Assembly (NCBI GenBank): GCA_022825885.1
Contig: JAJDVY010000029.1
Coordinates: forward strand, 1-64,000
Source: Nitrospirales bacterium
Lineage (GTDB): Bacteria > Nitrospirota > Nitrospiria > Nitrospirales > UBA8639
Direction: 5' to 3'
DNA: 64,000 bases
The notes beneath the pieces are model-generated. The model was not told the origin of the DNA, made no database searches, and was given only the letters and a program-made list of their open reading frames with translations. This document shows, piece after piece, positions 17,394 to 26,702 of this stretch; positions within the stretch are counted from its first letter, which is position 1, and every line of letters starts with the position of its first letter. Position numbers and translations under genes: made by a program.

Positions 17394-17741
17394 CTAGCCT
17401 CGGCGGAATGCGTTGCGGATCGTCCGGAGAAGTTGTGTGAGGATTCCCCGGGTCATGGGGTCGGGGTGCTCTTCCCACGGTTCCTGGCTGCCCAAATACG
17501 CTCCGTCTCGAAATTGGAGCCGGCTGCGCAGTTGGGTGTAGCCTCGGCTCTGCAATTCCGTGATGAGCATGGCGAGGGCGGCTGGCTCGGTGGCGTGCGG
17601 TTCGGTCTCAAGAAGGAAGCGTTCATACCGGAAGACCGCCTGAAACGTGCCGTTCAAAACCTGCATGTCGACCTGCCGGTTAAACCCTCGGCCCAGGTCA
17701 TCGAGCCCGGCAATTTGATAGGTGTTGGTCGGGGAGTTCAT
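17394..17741 (-). CDS. Conserved-looking small protein of unknown function
   Basis: The ATG at 17741 yields 115 residues (a GTG at 17765 would add 8). The protein starts MNSPTNTYQIAGLDDLGRG and is soluble, with a predicted beta strand (VDMQVLNGTFQAVFRYERFL) followed by a helix that recurs in small cytosolic proteins. I know no family. It is convergent with the TPR gene and only 23 bp downstream of the response-regulator gene on the same strand, so it may be the last gene of that operon. Confidence 0.6.
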   Translation of the reverse strand: MNSPTNTYQIAGLDDLGRGFNRQVDMQVLNGTFQAVFRYERFLLETEPHATEPAALAMLITELQSRGYTQLRSRLQFRDGAYLGSQEPWEEHPDPMTRGILTQLLRTIRNAFRRG

Positions 17742-17788
17742 GCCATCGACCGGGAGGGGCAACACGCGTCGTGTTTTCTCAGGCCGGG

Positions 17789-19183
17789 CTATTCTGAGTC
17801 ATCGGCGATCTTTTTCAGTCGCCGGTCCAGCGCAAACCGGGTGAGCCCCAATTTTTGAGCGGCTAAACTTTTATTCTGTTCACACAGTTTCATCACTTCT
17901 TCAATAATCGCGAATTCGGTTTCCGCCAATGTTTGCTGTCCCAAGATCATCTCCAACCGGAGAACCGGTTCGCCGGTTTGGGTCGCGGCTGACACAATTT
18001 TTTTGGGTTCCTCATTGAGTTCACGGGGCAAATCCCCGGGCGTTAACGTTTTGCCGCGACAAAAGATCACGGCTCGTTCGATGATGTTCTCCAGTTCGCG
18101 AATGTTTCCGGGATACGTGTAGCGCTCAAGCAAGGTCCGGGCCTCCGGGTCGATCTGGCTGATGTCTTTGTTGACCTCCCGGCTGTGGTGGATCAGGCAG
18201 CGAAGACTCAGGGGATAAATATCGTCGACGCGTTGTCGCAGGGGCGGGAGTTCCAAAGACACGACGTTGAGACGGAAAAACAAATCTTCCCGAAACGCGC
18301 CTTGGTCGACTTCCTTTTTCAGATCGCGATTGGTTGCGGCAATCAGCCTGAAGTCCACGGTAATATCATCCTGTCCTCCCAGCCGTTTGAAGGACCGTTC
18401 CTGAAGGACGCGAAGCAGCTTGGCTTGCATGGACGGATTCAGATCCCCGATTTCATCAAGGAACAGCGTACCGCCTTCAGCTTGCTCGCAAAGCCCGGGT
18501 TTTCGCTGGGCGGCACCGGTAAACGCTCCGCGTTCGTACCCGAACAGTTCGCTTTCAAAGAGTTCCTGGGGAATGGCCGTGCAATTCACGCCGACAAAAG
18601 GCGCGTCACTTCGAGGGCCGTTGTGATGCAGGACGCGGGCGATGAACTCTTTGCCCGTCCCGGTTTCGCCTTGAAGCAGCACGGTGGCCTTTGCGTTTTC
18701 GCTCAATTCCCGGACTTGAGCCACCAACTCCCGCATGCCGGGACTGTCGGCGATGAGATCCTTGAGGGCATAGCGGCCGGCACTGCCCTGGCTTTCAAAA
18801 CTGACCCGGCGCCGGAGGGTCAAATAGTCAATTGCGCGTTCGACCACCGGACCGACACCGGAGAGATCCACGCTTTTAATCAAAAAGTCATACGCCCCCA
18901 AGCGCATGGCTTCTACGGCGTCTTCAATGGTCCCGTAGGCCGTCAAAAGGATGACAAGCGTTTGCGGGGCTTTGGGCCGGATATGCTTGAGGGTTTCGAG
19001 GCCGGTCATCCCCGACATTTTCAAATCGAGCAGGATAATGTCGGGAACGTCGTCGTCCAGTCCTGCGAGAAGCGCTTCTCCGGAATCAAAGCTTCGGACT
19101 TCGTGTCCGCCGCGAGCGAGCCGGCGGGTGATTGACGAGCGAACGACTTCATCATCATCCGTGACAAAAATCGATGCATGCAT
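17789..19183 (-). CDS. NtrC-type sigma-54 response regulator
   Basis: The 464-residue protein has a receiver domain (1-120) with the phosphoacceptor Asp53 in the LLDLKMSGM segment. The AAA+ domain has Walker A GETGTGKE and GAFTGA, and a short Fis-type helix-turn-helix ends the protein (SLAAQKLGLTRFALDRRLKK). It starts 2 bp after the histidine kinase stop, so the two form a classic pair. It may serve the sigma-54 promoters found at 10109 or 25651, which is inference. Confidence 0.95.
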   Translation of the reverse strand: MHASIFVTDDDEVVRSSITRRLARGGHEVRSFDSGEALLAGLDDDVPDIILLDLKMSGMTGLETLKHIRPKAPQTLVILLTAYGTIEDAVEAMRLGAYDFLIKSVDLSGVGPVVERAIDYLTLRRRVSFESQGSAGRYALKDLIADSPGMRELVAQVRELSENAKATVLLQGETGTGKEFIARVLHHNGPRSDAPFVGVNCTAIPQELFESELFGYERGAFTGAAQRKPGLCEQAEGGTLFLDEIGDLNPSMQAKLLRVLQERSFKRLGGQDDITVDFRLIAATNRDLKKEVDQGAFREDLFFRLNVVSLELPPLRQRVDDIYPLSLRCLIHHSREVNKDISQIDPEARTLLERYTYPGNIRELENIIERAVIFCRGKTLTPGDLPRELNEEPKKIVSAATQTGEPVLRLEMILGQQTLAETEFAIIEEVMKLCEQNKSLAAQKLGLTRFALDRRLKKIADDSE

Positions 19184-19184
19184 A

Positions 19185-21116
19185 TCAGACCAACATTGCG
19201 GGTTGAGGTTGAAGGGTTAACGGAAGCCAGATGGAGATCACCGTGCCGACGTCTACCTGGGAGTCGGCCCGGATGTTGCCCCCATGCGCTTCAATGATAT
19301 TGCGGCAGATGGCCAATCCCAGCCCGGTACCACGCCGTTTGCCCATCGTGAAAAAGGGATCGAAAATTTTCGGAAGATCGTCAGGGCTGATGCCTTTGCC
19401 GTTGTCCCGAATGGCGGTGAGGAGCCCCCTGTGCCCGTCCCGCAATTCCTCTTGAGCCTCGATCCGGATATCCCCGTATTCTGCCAATGCCTCGACGGAA
19501 TTCTGAACCGCGTTGAGCACGACCTGTTTGATCTGGTCACGGTCGGCTTCGAGTGCAGGAAGATCCGGGGGAAAGGACACGGTCAGGTTCAAACGTTTCT
19601 GGCCGGCGGAGTGACGCACGAGGTCCAGGGTTTCTTCAACCAGCGCGGACATGTCGAATGTGCCGGGGACGATGTCGCGCGGTCTGGCGTATTCGACGAT
19701 TTGCGTCACGATCCGGTCCAGCCGCCGGGTTTCCCGGAGGATGGTCTGCAAGTCCTGCCGTTTGGCGTCTTCAGGCGGAAAGTCCTCCATGAGCAACGAC
19801 GTCGTGGAGCCGATACCGACGAGAGGATTCCGAATTTCATGCGCGATACCGGCGGCCACCTGTCCCAAGGTGGCCAGGCGTTCGGTCCGGCTGAGTTTTT
19901 CCTTCATCTGCTCAAAAGCGGTGATGTCCACGTTGAAGCCTTGATAGAGCGAACCGCCGCCTTGTCCGTCCTGAATCGGAACGGCGCGACTCAGGATTTT
20001 ATGCGTGGTGCCGTCAGGATGAACGAAACGAAAGACATTTTCAAAGGGGACCTGTTGCGTGGTTGCTTTGGAGAACGCGTCAGAGACCTGGTCATGGTCG
20101 CCGGGATGGAGGGCATCCCAGATCCGCTCCGGGTCCGGGGAATGATCCGGGTTGCGTCCGGCCAGCCGCCAATTCTGGCGATTGCAAAAAATCATGCGTC
20201 CGTTCTTGGCCGTAAAAATACCGAATGGGGCATTGTCCACGATCCCGCGATATTTGGATTCCGAATTCGACAGATCGATATTGAGGTTGCGCAACGCAGC
20301 TTCCGACGTTTGGATCTGGCCGATGAATTCCCGAATCTGTTGACCCATCTCATGCATCACCCTGGTCAAATCACCGATTTCATCGCCCCGGTCCAGGACC
20401 TGGACCTCAGGGACCATTCCGCCCGGTCGGTTTTCAACGGATTTGGCCAGTGAGACCAAGGGGCCGGCAATCGATTGCGCCAACAGACGGAGCGCCAACA
20501 CCATGGGGATGAGTGCCAATGAGCCGCCACCGACGATCACGGTCAACAGAAACCCCCGGTCCTTTGACGTGCGTTCCAGAGTTTGCCGCAAGACGGTATC
20601 CTCCCGCTTGTTGAAACGGGCAATGTCTTCCCGAATGTTCAGCATCAGCCTCCGTCCCTCCCCGGATTCGATGTACTCGAGCGCTTGATCCGCATGGCCC
20701 AGCTTGGCTTGTTCGATCAGTCGATCCTTATCTTCCATCAACGTTTGCACCAGGGCCTGCGCTTTCAGGATTTCCGCGTGTTGTTGCTGATCGTGTTCGA
20801 CCATGTGGGCGAGGGTCCGTCCGACCTCCAATACGCGCTGTTTGGCGGCATGATAGGGATTCAAAAATTTCGGTTGGAGGGTCAGGACGAACCCGCGGAA
20901 TCCCGTCTCCAAATCCACGATCAGCCGCAGGTAATCCGCGGCCGTGGTCTGCACGTGATACACTTGGTTGAGCCGGTCCTCGTCTCGGGAAAAGGTCTGA
21001 ACGCTGTTAAAGGTGATGATGCTGAGGACGGCGAGGGTCAGGATCGGAATGACCGAGACCAGAAGGAGCTTTTTTTCGATGGGGAGGTTGTTGAATCGTC
21101 GAAAAATTCGCATCAT
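19185..21116 (-). CDS. Sensor histidine kinase with CHASE3-like, HAMP and PAS domains
   Basis: The 643-residue membrane kinase has a first transmembrane helix at about 16-38, a periplasmic helical sensor (CHASE3-like, with DLETGFRGFVLTLQPKFL), a second helix near 190-215, then HAMP, a PAS domain (YRGIVDNAPFGIFTAKNG), HisKA with phosphoacceptor His in GIAHEIRNPLVGI, and an HATPase with N, G1 and G2 boxes (DNGKGIS, GTGLGLAI). It pairs with the response regulator behind it. The signal is unknown; CHASE3 sensors are extracytoplasmic. Confidence 0.93.
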   Translation of the reverse strand: MMRIFRRFNNLPIEKKLLLVSVIPILTLAVLSIITFNSVQTFSRDEDRLNQVYHVQTTAADYLRLIVDLETGFRGFVLTLQPKFLNPYHAAKQRVLEVGRTLAHMVEHDQQQHAEILKAQALVQTLMEDKDRLIEQAKLGHADQALEYIESGEGRRLMLNIREDIARFNKREDTVLRQTLERTSKDRGFLLTVIVGGGSLALIPMVLALRLLAQSIAGPLVSLAKSVENRPGGMVPEVQVLDRGDEIGDLTRVMHEMGQQIREFIGQIQTSEAALRNLNIDLSNSESKYRGIVDNAPFGIFTAKNGRMIFCNRQNWRLAGRNPDHSPDPERIWDALHPGDHDQVSDAFSKATTQQVPFENVFRFVHPDGTTHKILSRAVPIQDGQGGGSLYQGFNVDITAFEQMKEKLSRTERLATLGQVAAGIAHEIRNPLVGIGSTTSLLMEDFPPEDAKRQDLQTILRETRRLDRIVTQIVEYARPRDIVPGTFDMSALVEETLDLVRHSAGQKRLNLTVSFPPDLPALEADRDQIKQVVLNAVQNSVEALAEYGDIRIEAQEELRDGHRGLLTAIRDNGKGISPDDLPKIFDPFFTMGKRRGTGLGLAICRNIIEAHGGNIRADSQVDVGTVISIWLPLTLQPQPAMLV

Positions 21117-21314
21117 GAAACTCTGGCCGTAATCTTAGAGTTGACCCGTGGAGGTGTCAAACCGCAGCCGGACACCACGTCGCGGTCGACGCGCAGAGGT
21201 GGTGAGGTCCGGTGAACGCCCTCTGGTGAGCCGGGTTCGGTTCAGGTATGATGATGCTTCGACGGTATCGCATCCGGCGGACGGCCGGGGAAATGAGAAA
21301 GGCGAATTGAAAAC

Positions 21315-21893
21315 ATGAAGGGACGAACACTCTGGCTGTGCGTGGTTCTTTTTGTGCTGGGGCTCGTGACGGGGTGGACCCTCAACACTCAACGACTGCC
21401 CGTCGAAGGCATTTCCGCCAGGACCGCGGCCGATTACCTCCACGGGGTGATTGAGGCCGACCGGACGTTTTATACGCAGCACGTGGTTGAACGCATGGAA
21501 GCCATGCTGATTGTGAATGCGTCGGAGGAATGGATCACTGAGAAAACCTTGCCGCTGCCCGCGCAGTTTTTGCGCGAGGCCTCGCGGAGTCTGCGTTTGC
21601 GTGATGCCCCGTTTCGCTACCGGTTGGTCAGCCTTTGGCCGCTGAATCCCCACAATGCGCCCGCTTCGGATCACGAACGCCAGATGTTGGAGCAAGTCGT
21701 CGAATTCGGCGAGGTCATGGAGGGCGAAGTGACGTCGAACGACAAACGCTACTTTCAGGCGATCTATCCGGACCGGGCCGTGAGCCGGGCCTGCGTGTCC
21801 TGTCACAATGCGCATACCGAGTCTCCGAAGCGTGACTTCAAACTCAATGACGTGATGGGCGGACTGGTGATCGAAGTGCCTTTGGATTCATAA
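21315..21893 (+). CDS. DUF3365 (Tll0287-like) haem-binding protein
   Basis: The 192-residue protein has one N-terminal membrane helix (about 5-22) that is either an anchor or an uncleaved signal. The domain behind it is DUF3365: VIEADRTFYTQHVVERM, RLVSLWPLNPHNAP and the single haem c motif CVSCH at 160-164, ending DVMGGLVIEVPL. In this family the haem sits in a PAS-like fold and is used for redox or gas sensing. It is divergent from the histidine kinase, 198 bp away, and could report to it. Confidence 0.88.
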   Translation: MKGRTLWLCVVLFVLGLVTGWTLNTQRLPVEGISARTAADYLHGVIEADRTFYTQHVVERMEAMLIVNASEEWITEKTLPLPAQFLREASRSLRLRDAPFRYRLVSLWPLNPHNAPASDHERQMLEQVVEFGEVMEGEVTSNDKRYFQAIYPDRAVSRACVSCHNAHTESPKRDFKLNDVMGGLVIEVPLDS

Positions 21894-21942
21894 AATGTAT
21901 GTAAAGAGTCCGCATGCGTTTGGCGTGAAATTAACCTGAAGC

Positions 21943-22060
21943 TGTCATTCCTGCGGAAGCAGGAATCCAGAGTCTTTCTCTTCTGTCCCTTCATTTGTGC
22001 GGCCCAGCCTGGAACAAAAAGTTTCTGGATTCCCGATTAAAAATGTCGGGAATGACGGAA
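21943..22060. repeat. Inverted intergenic repeat pair (GTCATTCC ... GGAATGAC)
   Basis: GTCATTCCTGCGGAAGCAGG at the left end and TTCCCGATTAAAAATGTCGG followed by GAATGAC at the right end form two hairpins that face one another. The left unit is the well-known intergenic GTCATTCCxGCGxAxGCxGGAATCCAG repeat. The region holds no gene and may also act as a terminator for the DUF3365 gene. Confidence 0.6.
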
Positions 22061-22127
22061 TGGTTATTGAAGCCTTGTTTCAGCCTTTGCTACATTCCTT
22101 CCCATTTGGACTGACGACAAACCGATC

Positions 22128-23564
22128 ATGATACAGACACGAACACTAACAATGTTGTCCTTTAGCGTCGCTGCGTCGATGCTTGGTTTGCCCGAGCTTT
22201 GCTGGGGAACGGACGACTCGATCACTCACGTCGATCTCACCCAGTCAGCCATCGGGTATTTCGCGCTGGGTATCTTTGTCTTGGCCTATGCGCTGGTCAT
22301 GGCCGAGGAGTTTACGCACCTCAGGAAATCCAAACCGGTCATGTTGGCGGCGGGCATCATTTGGGCTTTGGTGGCTTGGTCGTATCCCGGCAATGACTCG
22401 CATGCCGTTGAGCATGCGCTACGTCATAATATCCTCGAATATGCGGAATTGATGTTATTTCTGCTGGCCGCCATGACGTACATCAACGCCATGGAAGAAC
22501 GGCTGGTCTTCGAAAGCCTGCGATCATGGCTGGTGCGCAAGGGGTTCACCTATCGCCAACTGTTTTGGCTCACGGGCGTCTTGGCGTTTTTTATTTCGCC
22601 GGTGGCGGACAACCTGACGACGGCCTTGCTGATGTGCGCGGTGGTCATGGCGGTGGGAGCGGACAATCCCCGGTTCGTCAGTCTGGCGTGCGTCAATATC
22701 GTGGTGGCCGCCAACGCGGGCGGGGCCTTCAGTCCCTTCGGCGACATCACGACGCTGATGGTGTGGCAAAAGGGGATCGTGGGCTTCTTCACGTTCTTTC
22801 TCCTGTTCGTGCCCTCGGTCGTCAACTACGTGGTGCCGGCCGCGATTATGCACTTTGCCGTGCCGCAGGTCTCTCCGGCGCCGTCCGACGAAATCGTACG
22901 CATGAAGCGTGGCGCCTACGTGATCATGCTCCTGTTCTTTTTCACGATTTGTACGGCCGTGAGTTTTCACAATTTCCTCCATCTCCCCCCCATGGTGGGC
23001 ATGATGACCGGCCTGGCGTACCTGAAATTTTTCGGGTTTTACCTGCAGAGAACGCACAATCGATACGCGGCACCGGGAACATGGAGTGAGAAGAAAGCTC
23101 AGGAAACGCTTGGCGACATGATCCCATTCGAAATCTATCAGCACGTGGCCCGGGCGGAATGGGATACGCTGCTGTTTTTCTACGGGGTCGTCCTGAGCGT
23201 GGGCGGGCTGGGCTTTCTCGGCTACCTCGCGGTTGTGGCGCAGGTGATGTATATTGACTGGGGACCCACGTTCGCGAATACGATGGTCGGGATTTTGTCC
23301 GCCATCGTGGACAACATCCCGGTGATGTTTGCCGTGTTGACGATGCATCCCGACATGTCGCAGGGACAGTGGCTGTTGGTGACGCTCACGGCCGGAGTCG
23401 GCGGGAGCATGCTGTCGATCGGGTCCGCCGCCGGGGTCGCGTTGATGGGGCAGGCGCGAGGCAAGTATACGTTTTTCAGTCATCTCAGATGGGCCCCGGT
23501 GATTGCACTCGGGTATGCCGCGAGCATCGTGGCCCATCTCTGGATCAACTCGAGTCGATTTTGA
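22128..23564 (+). CDS. nhaD: NhaD-type Na+/H+ antiporter
   Basis: The 478-residue integral membrane protein has about 12 hydrophobic segments. Family segments are visible: GILSAIVDNIPVMFAVL with the key Asp, SPVADNLTTALLMCAVVMA, and NAGGAFSPFGDITTLMVWQKG. Members of the NhaD (ion transporter) superfamily extrude Na+ (or Li+) in exchange for H+. Its location next to SulP and Dab genes suggests that it supports Na+-coupled bicarbonate uptake or pH balance; this is inference. The N-terminus has a possible signal-like helix. Confidence 0.93.
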   Translation: MIQTRTLTMLSFSVAASMLGLPELCWGTDDSITHVDLTQSAIGYFALGIFVLAYALVMAEEFTHLRKSKPVMLAAGIIWALVAWSYPGNDSHAVEHALRHNILEYAELMLFLLAAMTYINAMEERLVFESLRSWLVRKGFTYRQLFWLTGVLAFFISPVADNLTTALLMCAVVMAVGADNPRFVSLACVNIVVAANAGGAFSPFGDITTLMVWQKGIVGFFTFFLLFVPSVVNYVVPAAIMHFAVPQVSPAPSDEIVRMKRGAYVIMLLFFFTICTAVSFHNFLHLPPMVGMMTGLAYLKFFGFYLQRTHNRYAAPGTWSEKKAQETLGDMIPFEIYQHVARAEWDTLLFFYGVVLSVGGLGFLGYLAVVAQVMYIDWGPTFANTMVGILSAIVDNIPVMFAVLTMHPDMSQGQWLLVTLTAGVGGSMLSIGSAAGVALMGQARGKYTFFSHLRWAPVIALGYAASIVAHLWINSSRF

Positions 23565-23867
23565 GGTCCGCGACGGCCGGCCGTCGGGAAGAAATCTTGT
23601 TGCTCCGAGCAGGCGGGCCGTCTACAATTCGATGAACAACAAACCGGAGGAGGAATCCGAATCTCCGAAAAATCCGAACGGCTGTAGAGAAAGTCCCGTT
23701 TGCCCGTAGACGGGAGGTTCTTCTCACGGACGTGTCAGGCATGTAGGGTAGCTGGCTGTCGGCTGTCTCAGGCCGGTCACAGTACAAGCCGGTTGAGCAT
23801 TCAGGAACGTGGTTTCTGAATGGCAACCGGTTTTTTTATCTTGTAACCCGATCGACGAGGTGAGAGC
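23565..23867. other. Intergenic region with palindrome and possible 25-residue ORF
   Basis: A perfect 16-bp palindrome (CGACGGCCGGCCGTCG) lies at 23571-23586, just behind nhaD. At 23632-23709 an ATG opens a 25-codon frame with two Cys near the end (CRESPVCP); support for translation is weak. A small stem TCCCGT/ACGGGA follows. The rest shows nothing I can name. Confidence 0.35.
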
Positions 23868-25508
23868 ATGAACGCTGAGAAAGCAGACGCACCGCGAGGC
23901 ACGCTGGCCGGGCTTCGGGAGAGCTGGAAGGCCGACTTGCTGTCAGGATTCCTGGTGTTTCTGATCGCGCTGCCGCTGTGCCTCGGCATCGCCCTGGCCT
24001 GTGGCTATCCGGCTATCGCCGGTATTTTTACCGCTATTATCGGCGGCATCCTGGCCACGTTCTTCAGTAATTCCGAACTCACCATCAAAGGCCCGGCCGC
24101 GGGACTCATCGTCATTGCCATCGGCTGCGTAACCGAATTCGGGTTTACCGGCGGAAAGGATCCGGCCGCCGATTTTCAAGCCTACCGGTTGGCGTTGGGT
24201 GTCGGGGTGGCCGCGGGTATCATTCAGATGTTATTCGGGGTTTTCCGCGCCGGGATTCTCGGAGAGTTTTTCCCCACGACGGCGATTCATGGGCTCTTGG
24301 CCTCGATCGGCGTCATTATCATCGCCAAACAGTTTCCGGTGGTCATGGGGCTCAGCCCCGAAGGCTCTCCCTTGCACCTGCTGGCCAACATTCCCACGTT
24401 TATCCTCAACATGAATCCCAAAATCGGCCTGATCGGGATCGTGAGTCTTCTCATCGTCTTTGGGTATCCGTTCATCAAAAACCCCACGTTCAAAATGATC
24501 CCGGCACCGATGATCGTGTTGATCGTGGCGGTGCCGATGGGCCTGTATCTGAACGTCGGTCAGGAAGGAACCTACACCTTTAACGATCAGACGTATGCCT
24601 TGGGAGCGAAGTTTCTGGTGGACGTGCCGGCGAACATGTTCAGCGCGCTCACGTTCCCGGATTTCTCCGGACTGACAACGTCCGTCGGCATCAAGTACGT
24701 GATCATGTTTGCCCTGATCGGAAGCCTGGAATCGTTGCTCAGCGCGAAGGCCGTCGACCAGATTGACCCATGGCAACGAAAAACGGACATGGACCGGGAT
24801 ATGCTGGCCGTCGGGGTTGGCAATACCGTCTCGGCCTTTGTGGGCGGACTCCCGATGATTTCCGAAATCGTGCGGAGTAAAGCCAACATCGACAATGGGG
24901 CCAGGACGCGATTCGCCAACATGTTCCACGGCTCGTTTCTGCTGGTCTGCGTCGCCTTGATCCCGGGGATCATCAACCTGATCCCCCTGGCGGCTCTGGG
25001 CGCGTTACTGGTCTTTACGGGATTCCGGTTGGCCTCCCCCCACGAATTTGTCCATATGTATCATTTGGGAAAAGACCAGTTCCTCGTGTTCGTCTCCACC
25101 GTCATCGGCGTGCTGGCCACCGACCTCCTGATGGGTATTGGGATCGGCATTGCCGTCAAGGTCGTCATTCACGTTATCAACGGCGCCCCGATCCTCTCGT
25201 TTTTCAAACTGAATGCCGAGATCATTCAAGAAGACGACACCTCGGCGACCATCGTGGTGCGGGAGTCCGCCATCTTCAGCACCTGGATCTCCTTGCGCAA
25301 ACACTTGGACCGGTTGCTCCGGGAAGGCAAAACCGTCACCCTGAATCTGGCCGAGACGCAACTCGTGGATCACACCGTTATGTCGAAACTCTACGAATGG
25401 GTCGGTGAATTCGAAGAAAGAGGGTGTGACCTGTTCATCAAAGGGTTGGCACAACACCGCCCGATGTCCGATTCCGTGGTTGCGGCGCACGTCAAACGCA
25501 AGAACTAA
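23868..25508 (+). CDS. SulP family anion transporter, likely bicarbonate or sulfate
   Basis: The 546-residue protein has the SulP core (about 12 membrane segments) with the opening DLLSGFLVFLIALPLCLGIA and the KGPAAGLIVIAIG segment. A short STAS-like domain fills the C-terminus from about 440, with the NLAETQLVDHTVMSKLYEW core. The specificity of SulP proteins cannot be read from sequence, but this bacterial subgroup with ALPLCLGIALACG is frequently linked to carbonic anhydrase or Ci genes. Position between NhaD and a DAB cluster suggests bicarbonate uptake. GAGGTGAG lies 5 bp before the ATG. Confidence 0.92.
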   Translation: MNAEKADAPRGTLAGLRESWKADLLSGFLVFLIALPLCLGIALACGYPAIAGIFTAIIGGILATFFSNSELTIKGPAAGLIVIAIGCVTEFGFTGGKDPAADFQAYRLALGVGVAAGIIQMLFGVFRAGILGEFFPTTAIHGLLASIGVIIIAKQFPVVMGLSPEGSPLHLLANIPTFILNMNPKIGLIGIVSLLIVFGYPFIKNPTFKMIPAPMIVLIVAVPMGLYLNVGQEGTYTFNDQTYALGAKFLVDVPANMFSALTFPDFSGLTTSVGIKYVIMFALIGSLESLLSAKAVDQIDPWQRKTDMDRDMLAVGVGNTVSAFVGGLPMISEIVRSKANIDNGARTRFANMFHGSFLLVCVALIPGIINLIPLAALGALLVFTGFRLASPHEFVHMYHLGKDQFLVFVSTVIGVLATDLLMGIGIGIAVKVVIHVINGAPILSFFKLNAEIIQEDDTSATIVVRESAIFSTWISLRKHLDRLLREGKTVTLNLAETQLVDHTVMSKLYEWVGEFEERGCDLFIKGLAQHRPMSDSVVAAHVKRKN

Positions 25509-25539
25509 AATGGTTTTCCGAGCGATTTCGCTCACCTGT

Positions 25540-25559
25540 ATACGTGCGTTTTTGCGTAT
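25540..25559. promoter_or_regulatory. Inverted repeat upstream of a sigma-54 promoter
   Basis: ATACG and CGTAT are separated by 10 bp, about 95-110 bp before the -24 element at 25651. This is the usual spacing for an enhancer-binding site. A GAGCGATTTCGCTC hairpin just upstream could terminate the SulP gene. Confidence 0.35.
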
Positions 25560-25650
25560 TGCCTCATCAAGACAATGCCGGTCCGGTGTTTGAGGCCAAT
25601 AACAGATCGTTTTTTAAGGGTTTCGTCAATCATGGACTAATGCGGAATTC

Positions 25651-25666
25651 TGGCACGTCCTTTGCT
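25651..25666 (+). promoter_or_regulatory. Second sigma-54 (RpoN) promoter
   Basis: TGGCACGTCCTTTGCT matches the -24/-12 consensus with 10 bp between GG and GC. It lies about 42 bp upstream of the small ORF start at 25709, leaving a short leader of roughly 30 nt. Confidence 0.88.
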
Positions 25667-25708
25667 TTATGGAAGGTAGTGCTTGCTCAAACTTTTGGAG
25701 GGGATATC

Positions 25709-25864
25709 ATGAGTGAATTTTCCATCTTGTACAAAAGCCTGCATTGCGAACAGAAGCAAACGAAGAAAACCGAAAAAAACGATGCCTCCTCTGAAGTCAA
25801 GAGTGAGACGAAATCCGTACCGGCCGTCAACCCATTTCGGGCGTTGATAGCCAAGATTTTCTGA
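25709..25864 (+). CDS. 51-residue protein behind a sigma-54 promoter, unknown function
   Basis: GGAGGGG stands 5 bp before the ATG, and a consensus sigma-54 promoter lies immediately upstream, so expression is well supported. The peptide is hydrophilic and Lys/Glu/Ser-rich in the middle (about residues 14-36), with a short amphipathic N-terminus (MSEFSILYKSLHCEQ, one Cys) and a hydrophobic end NPFRALIAKIF. No family is recognised. It could be a small regulator that touches a membrane transporter through its C-terminus. It is a single-gene unit between SulP and convergent DUF2294. Confidence 0.7.
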   Translation: MSEFSILYKSLHCEQKQTKKTEKNDASSEVKSETKSVPAVNPFRALIAKIF

Positions 25865-26100
25865 TCCGGTCGTTTCTCTCCAAAGCCAGAAACATCTTCC
25901 GGCCCCTCCCCAAGGGAAGGGCGTTCGTTTTATCTCTTCCCCATCGTTCAAAGTTCAGAAGCTTTTTTATTCTCCAAGGCCAGTAGTCAGAGCAAAATAC
26001 CAATGGCAGTCCGGTATGGGCTTGACTGACCCATTCTATAACTGGATTGATAAACCAGTTTGTTATTCATGGAGAAATGATGAAAGAAGGAAAGGCGTCG

Positions 26101-26472
26101 TTAGCGAACGGAATTGTCGAGGTCGTGTTCGAGGGTCAACACGATCATCCGCTCACCGCTGTGCGTTTCGATGTCGGTGAAGAGACCCGTGACTTCGACG
26201 CCGGTGATGGCGGAAATCTGGCTGCAGAGGCGTTCCCGTCCTTGGGAAATCAGGTTTTGCCGCATGCGTTTAACCATGTCCACGCCCTCGGCGTTCTTGG
26301 CGAGTTGGCGTTCGGCCGGGGTCAGGACGCCCTTGAGCCGTACGACGACCATGTCACGCAGGATGAACGCCTTGACCTCCGTGGGCCCGCGTCCCATAAA
26401 TTCCTGCTCGAATTTAATGACGGCATTGCGGATGGCCGTCTCCGACTCGCCTTTGGTGAGTCCATTTTTCAT
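26101..26472 (-). CDS. DUF2294 domain protein
   Basis: The 123-residue soluble protein matches DUF2294 (Na-translocating-decarboxylase-associated / COG5609): AVIKFEQEFMGRGPTEVKAF at the start, VVVRLKGVLTPAERQLAK, then GREMLxxQI-like ISQGRERLCSQISAITGVEV and the end segment FTDIETHSGERMIVLTLEHD. Its function is unknown. In other bacteria it sits near transporters. Here it lies within the carbon-uptake cluster and is convergent with the 51-residue gene. Confidence 0.9.
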   Translation of the reverse strand: MKNGLTKGESETAIRNAVIKFEQEFMGRGPTEVKAFILRDMVVVRLKGVLTPAERQLAKNAEGVDMVKRMRQNLISQGRERLCSQISAITGVEVTGLFTDIETHSGERMIVLTLEHDLDNSVR

Positions 26473-26605
26473 GTGAGGAAGAAGGGACGATCGACCGACC
26501 TGAGCCTGTCGGCATTCCCTGCCAGAACAACGGTATAAGCAATTTCGTTGGAGCGGTCAAGAAGCGTCCCCTGCATCTTTCTCTGCCGGTTCCGGATATC
26601 CCGCC

Positions 26606-26646
26606 TCAAAAGAGAGGGAGACCCGGGCGTGTTCCCTGTCTCCCTC
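26606..26646 (-). terminator. Rho-independent terminator, minus strand
   Basis: GAGGGAGAC and GTCTCCCTC form a perfect 9-bp stem followed, on the minus strand, by TCTCTTTTG. It ends the small exported protein gene at 26703-27071. Confidence 0.8.
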
Positions 26647-26702
26647 CCATGCGTGCCAGCCGAATCTTTTTCAAGGCACCAAGTAGGCCTCTGTTCGACT
26701 AT

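Noticed and set aside
22524-23537. 337-codon open frame on the minus strand
   Set aside because: Antisense to nhaD; composition (His/Arg/Gln-rich) is that of a shadow.
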